Assembly: GCA_035366835.1 (NCBI GenBank)
Contig: DAOSIS010000055.1
Span: 1-5,934, forward strand
Source: UBA6109 sp035366835
GTDB lineage: Bacteria > Desulfobacterota > Syntrophia > Syntrophales > UBA6109
Length of the DNA stretch: 5,934 nucleotides
Direction of reading: 5' to 3'
Below the pieces are notes generated by a model. It had not been told where the DNA came from, searched no databases, and saw only the letters and a program-made list of their open reading frames with translations. Shown one piece after another: positions 5,764 through 5,934 of the stretch. Position 1 is the stretch's first letter; each line of letters opens with the position of its first letter. The position numbers and the translations under genes were made by a program.

Positions 5764-5923
5764 CACGTTGAGATTTTCACGGCTAAACGGCTCGGACGGT
5801 TTTTCAGGTTCTGTCGAATCGGCCACGAATCATTTGCATGCGACCGGCGGATTGGTATAAGGAAGGGCAGGTCGGGGAGACAGCGTAAGGGGGAACCCGG
5901 AACCCCGGAGACGGAGACGGATC

Positions 5924-5934
5924 ATGAACGGATA
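5924..5934 (+). CDS. Possible start of a plus-strand gene cut by the window edge
   Basis: ATGAACGGATA ends the window. GGAG at 5913-5916 sits 7 bases upstream, a good ribosome binding site in a purine-rich run. Only three full codons (Met-Asn-Gly) are visible, so nothing can be said of the product. If real, it is divergent from the kinase and shares the copy 2 intergenic region. Confidence 0.35.

Larger units (their letters stand above)
5568..5829 (-). repeat. Copy 2 of the duplicated intergenic regulatory element
   Basis: This copy matches 2523-2767 in the same orientation, with its near end about 170 bases upstream of the kinase start. It keeps GCTTCGGC (5584-5591), GCCACCGCCCGCT (5621-5633), the GCAGG/CCTGC hairpin (5636-5650), TCCTCCCA (5683-5690), TGTCAAGC (5703-5710), the dyads (5729-5763) and ACGGTTTTT..CTGTCGAATC (5796-5820). 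Differences from copy 1 are mainly substitutions and a few short indels, including about 13 extra bases near 5592-5616. It is the likely promoter region of the kinase gene, and could also serve the possible plus-strand gene starting at 5924. Confidence 0.85.

Noticed and set aside
5377..5826. A 149-codon minus-strand frame through copy 2, with a partly similar frame at 2536-2718 in copy 1
   Set aside because: The resemblance follows from the DNA repeat. Substitutions are evenly spread over codon positions, the frames pass through operators, and the downstream parts diverge completely; no protein is supported.
2523..5829. The repeat as a MITE or insertion-sequence remnant
   Set aside because: I found no terminal inverted repeats, no target-site duplication and no transposase fragment at either copy.
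1982..5934. A 15-of-16 base match between 1982-1997 and 5919-5934 (GGATC[G/A]TGAACGGATA)
   Set aside because: A single match this short is expected by chance at roughly a few tenths per window of this size. Its flanks do not match, and one copy follows a stop codon while the other contains a possible start.
1..5934. CRISPR array, tRNA, rRNA, integrase or defence genes
   Set aside because: No regularly spaced short repeats, no cloverleaf-like sequence noticed, and all long convincing frames are accounted for by the four main genes.

Overview
The window reads as chromosomal DNA from a GC-rich Gram-negative bacterium. A proteobacterial or Desulfobacterota-type source is my tentative inference. 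It rests on three things: a membrane histidine kinase with an AHEILNPLN-type H-box and GAF/PAS modules, a small periplasmic protein with a Sec signal peptide, and strong GGGAGGA-type ribosome binding sites. I see no rRNA, tRNA, transposase, phage gene or CRISPR array.

Layout. Bases 61-1978 (+) hold a probable two-gene operon: a PPC/DUF296-domain protein, then a 14-helix drug-efflux type MFS permease 28 bases later. This block is visibly richer in G+C than the rest. A hairpin with a T tract on the minus strand (2006-2037) closes the convergent gene at 2070-2495 (-), which encodes a small secreted protein of a conserved but functionally unassigned type. Bases 2877-5399 (-) encode an 840-residue hybrid-less sensor histidine kinase: two membrane helices, HAMP-like linker, GAF, PAS, PAS, HisKA, HATPase. 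The last 11 bases look like the first codons of a plus-strand gene cut by the window edge.

The most interesting content is non-coding. The stretch upstream of the secreted-protein gene (about 2523-2767) and the stretch upstream of the kinase gene (about 5568-5829) are diverged copies of one element of roughly 245-260 bp in the same orientation. Both copies keep four blocks in the same order: an A-tract/GATTCGACAG block, one or two CRP/FNR-type dyads, a TTGACA hexamer at the same distance (47.5 bases) from the dyad centre, and a transcribed-side hairpin with a GGA-containing loop followed by AGCGGGCGGTGGC. Substitutions between copies are spread evenly over the three codon positions, so the element looks regulatory and not coding.

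How the genes may work together. The shared element suggests that the secreted protein and the sensor kinase belong to one regulon, driven by a cAMP-receptor-like or related CRP/FNR-family regulator and possibly controlled again at the RNA level. This is inference from two copies. The PPC protein and permease form a separate unit with no visible link to it.
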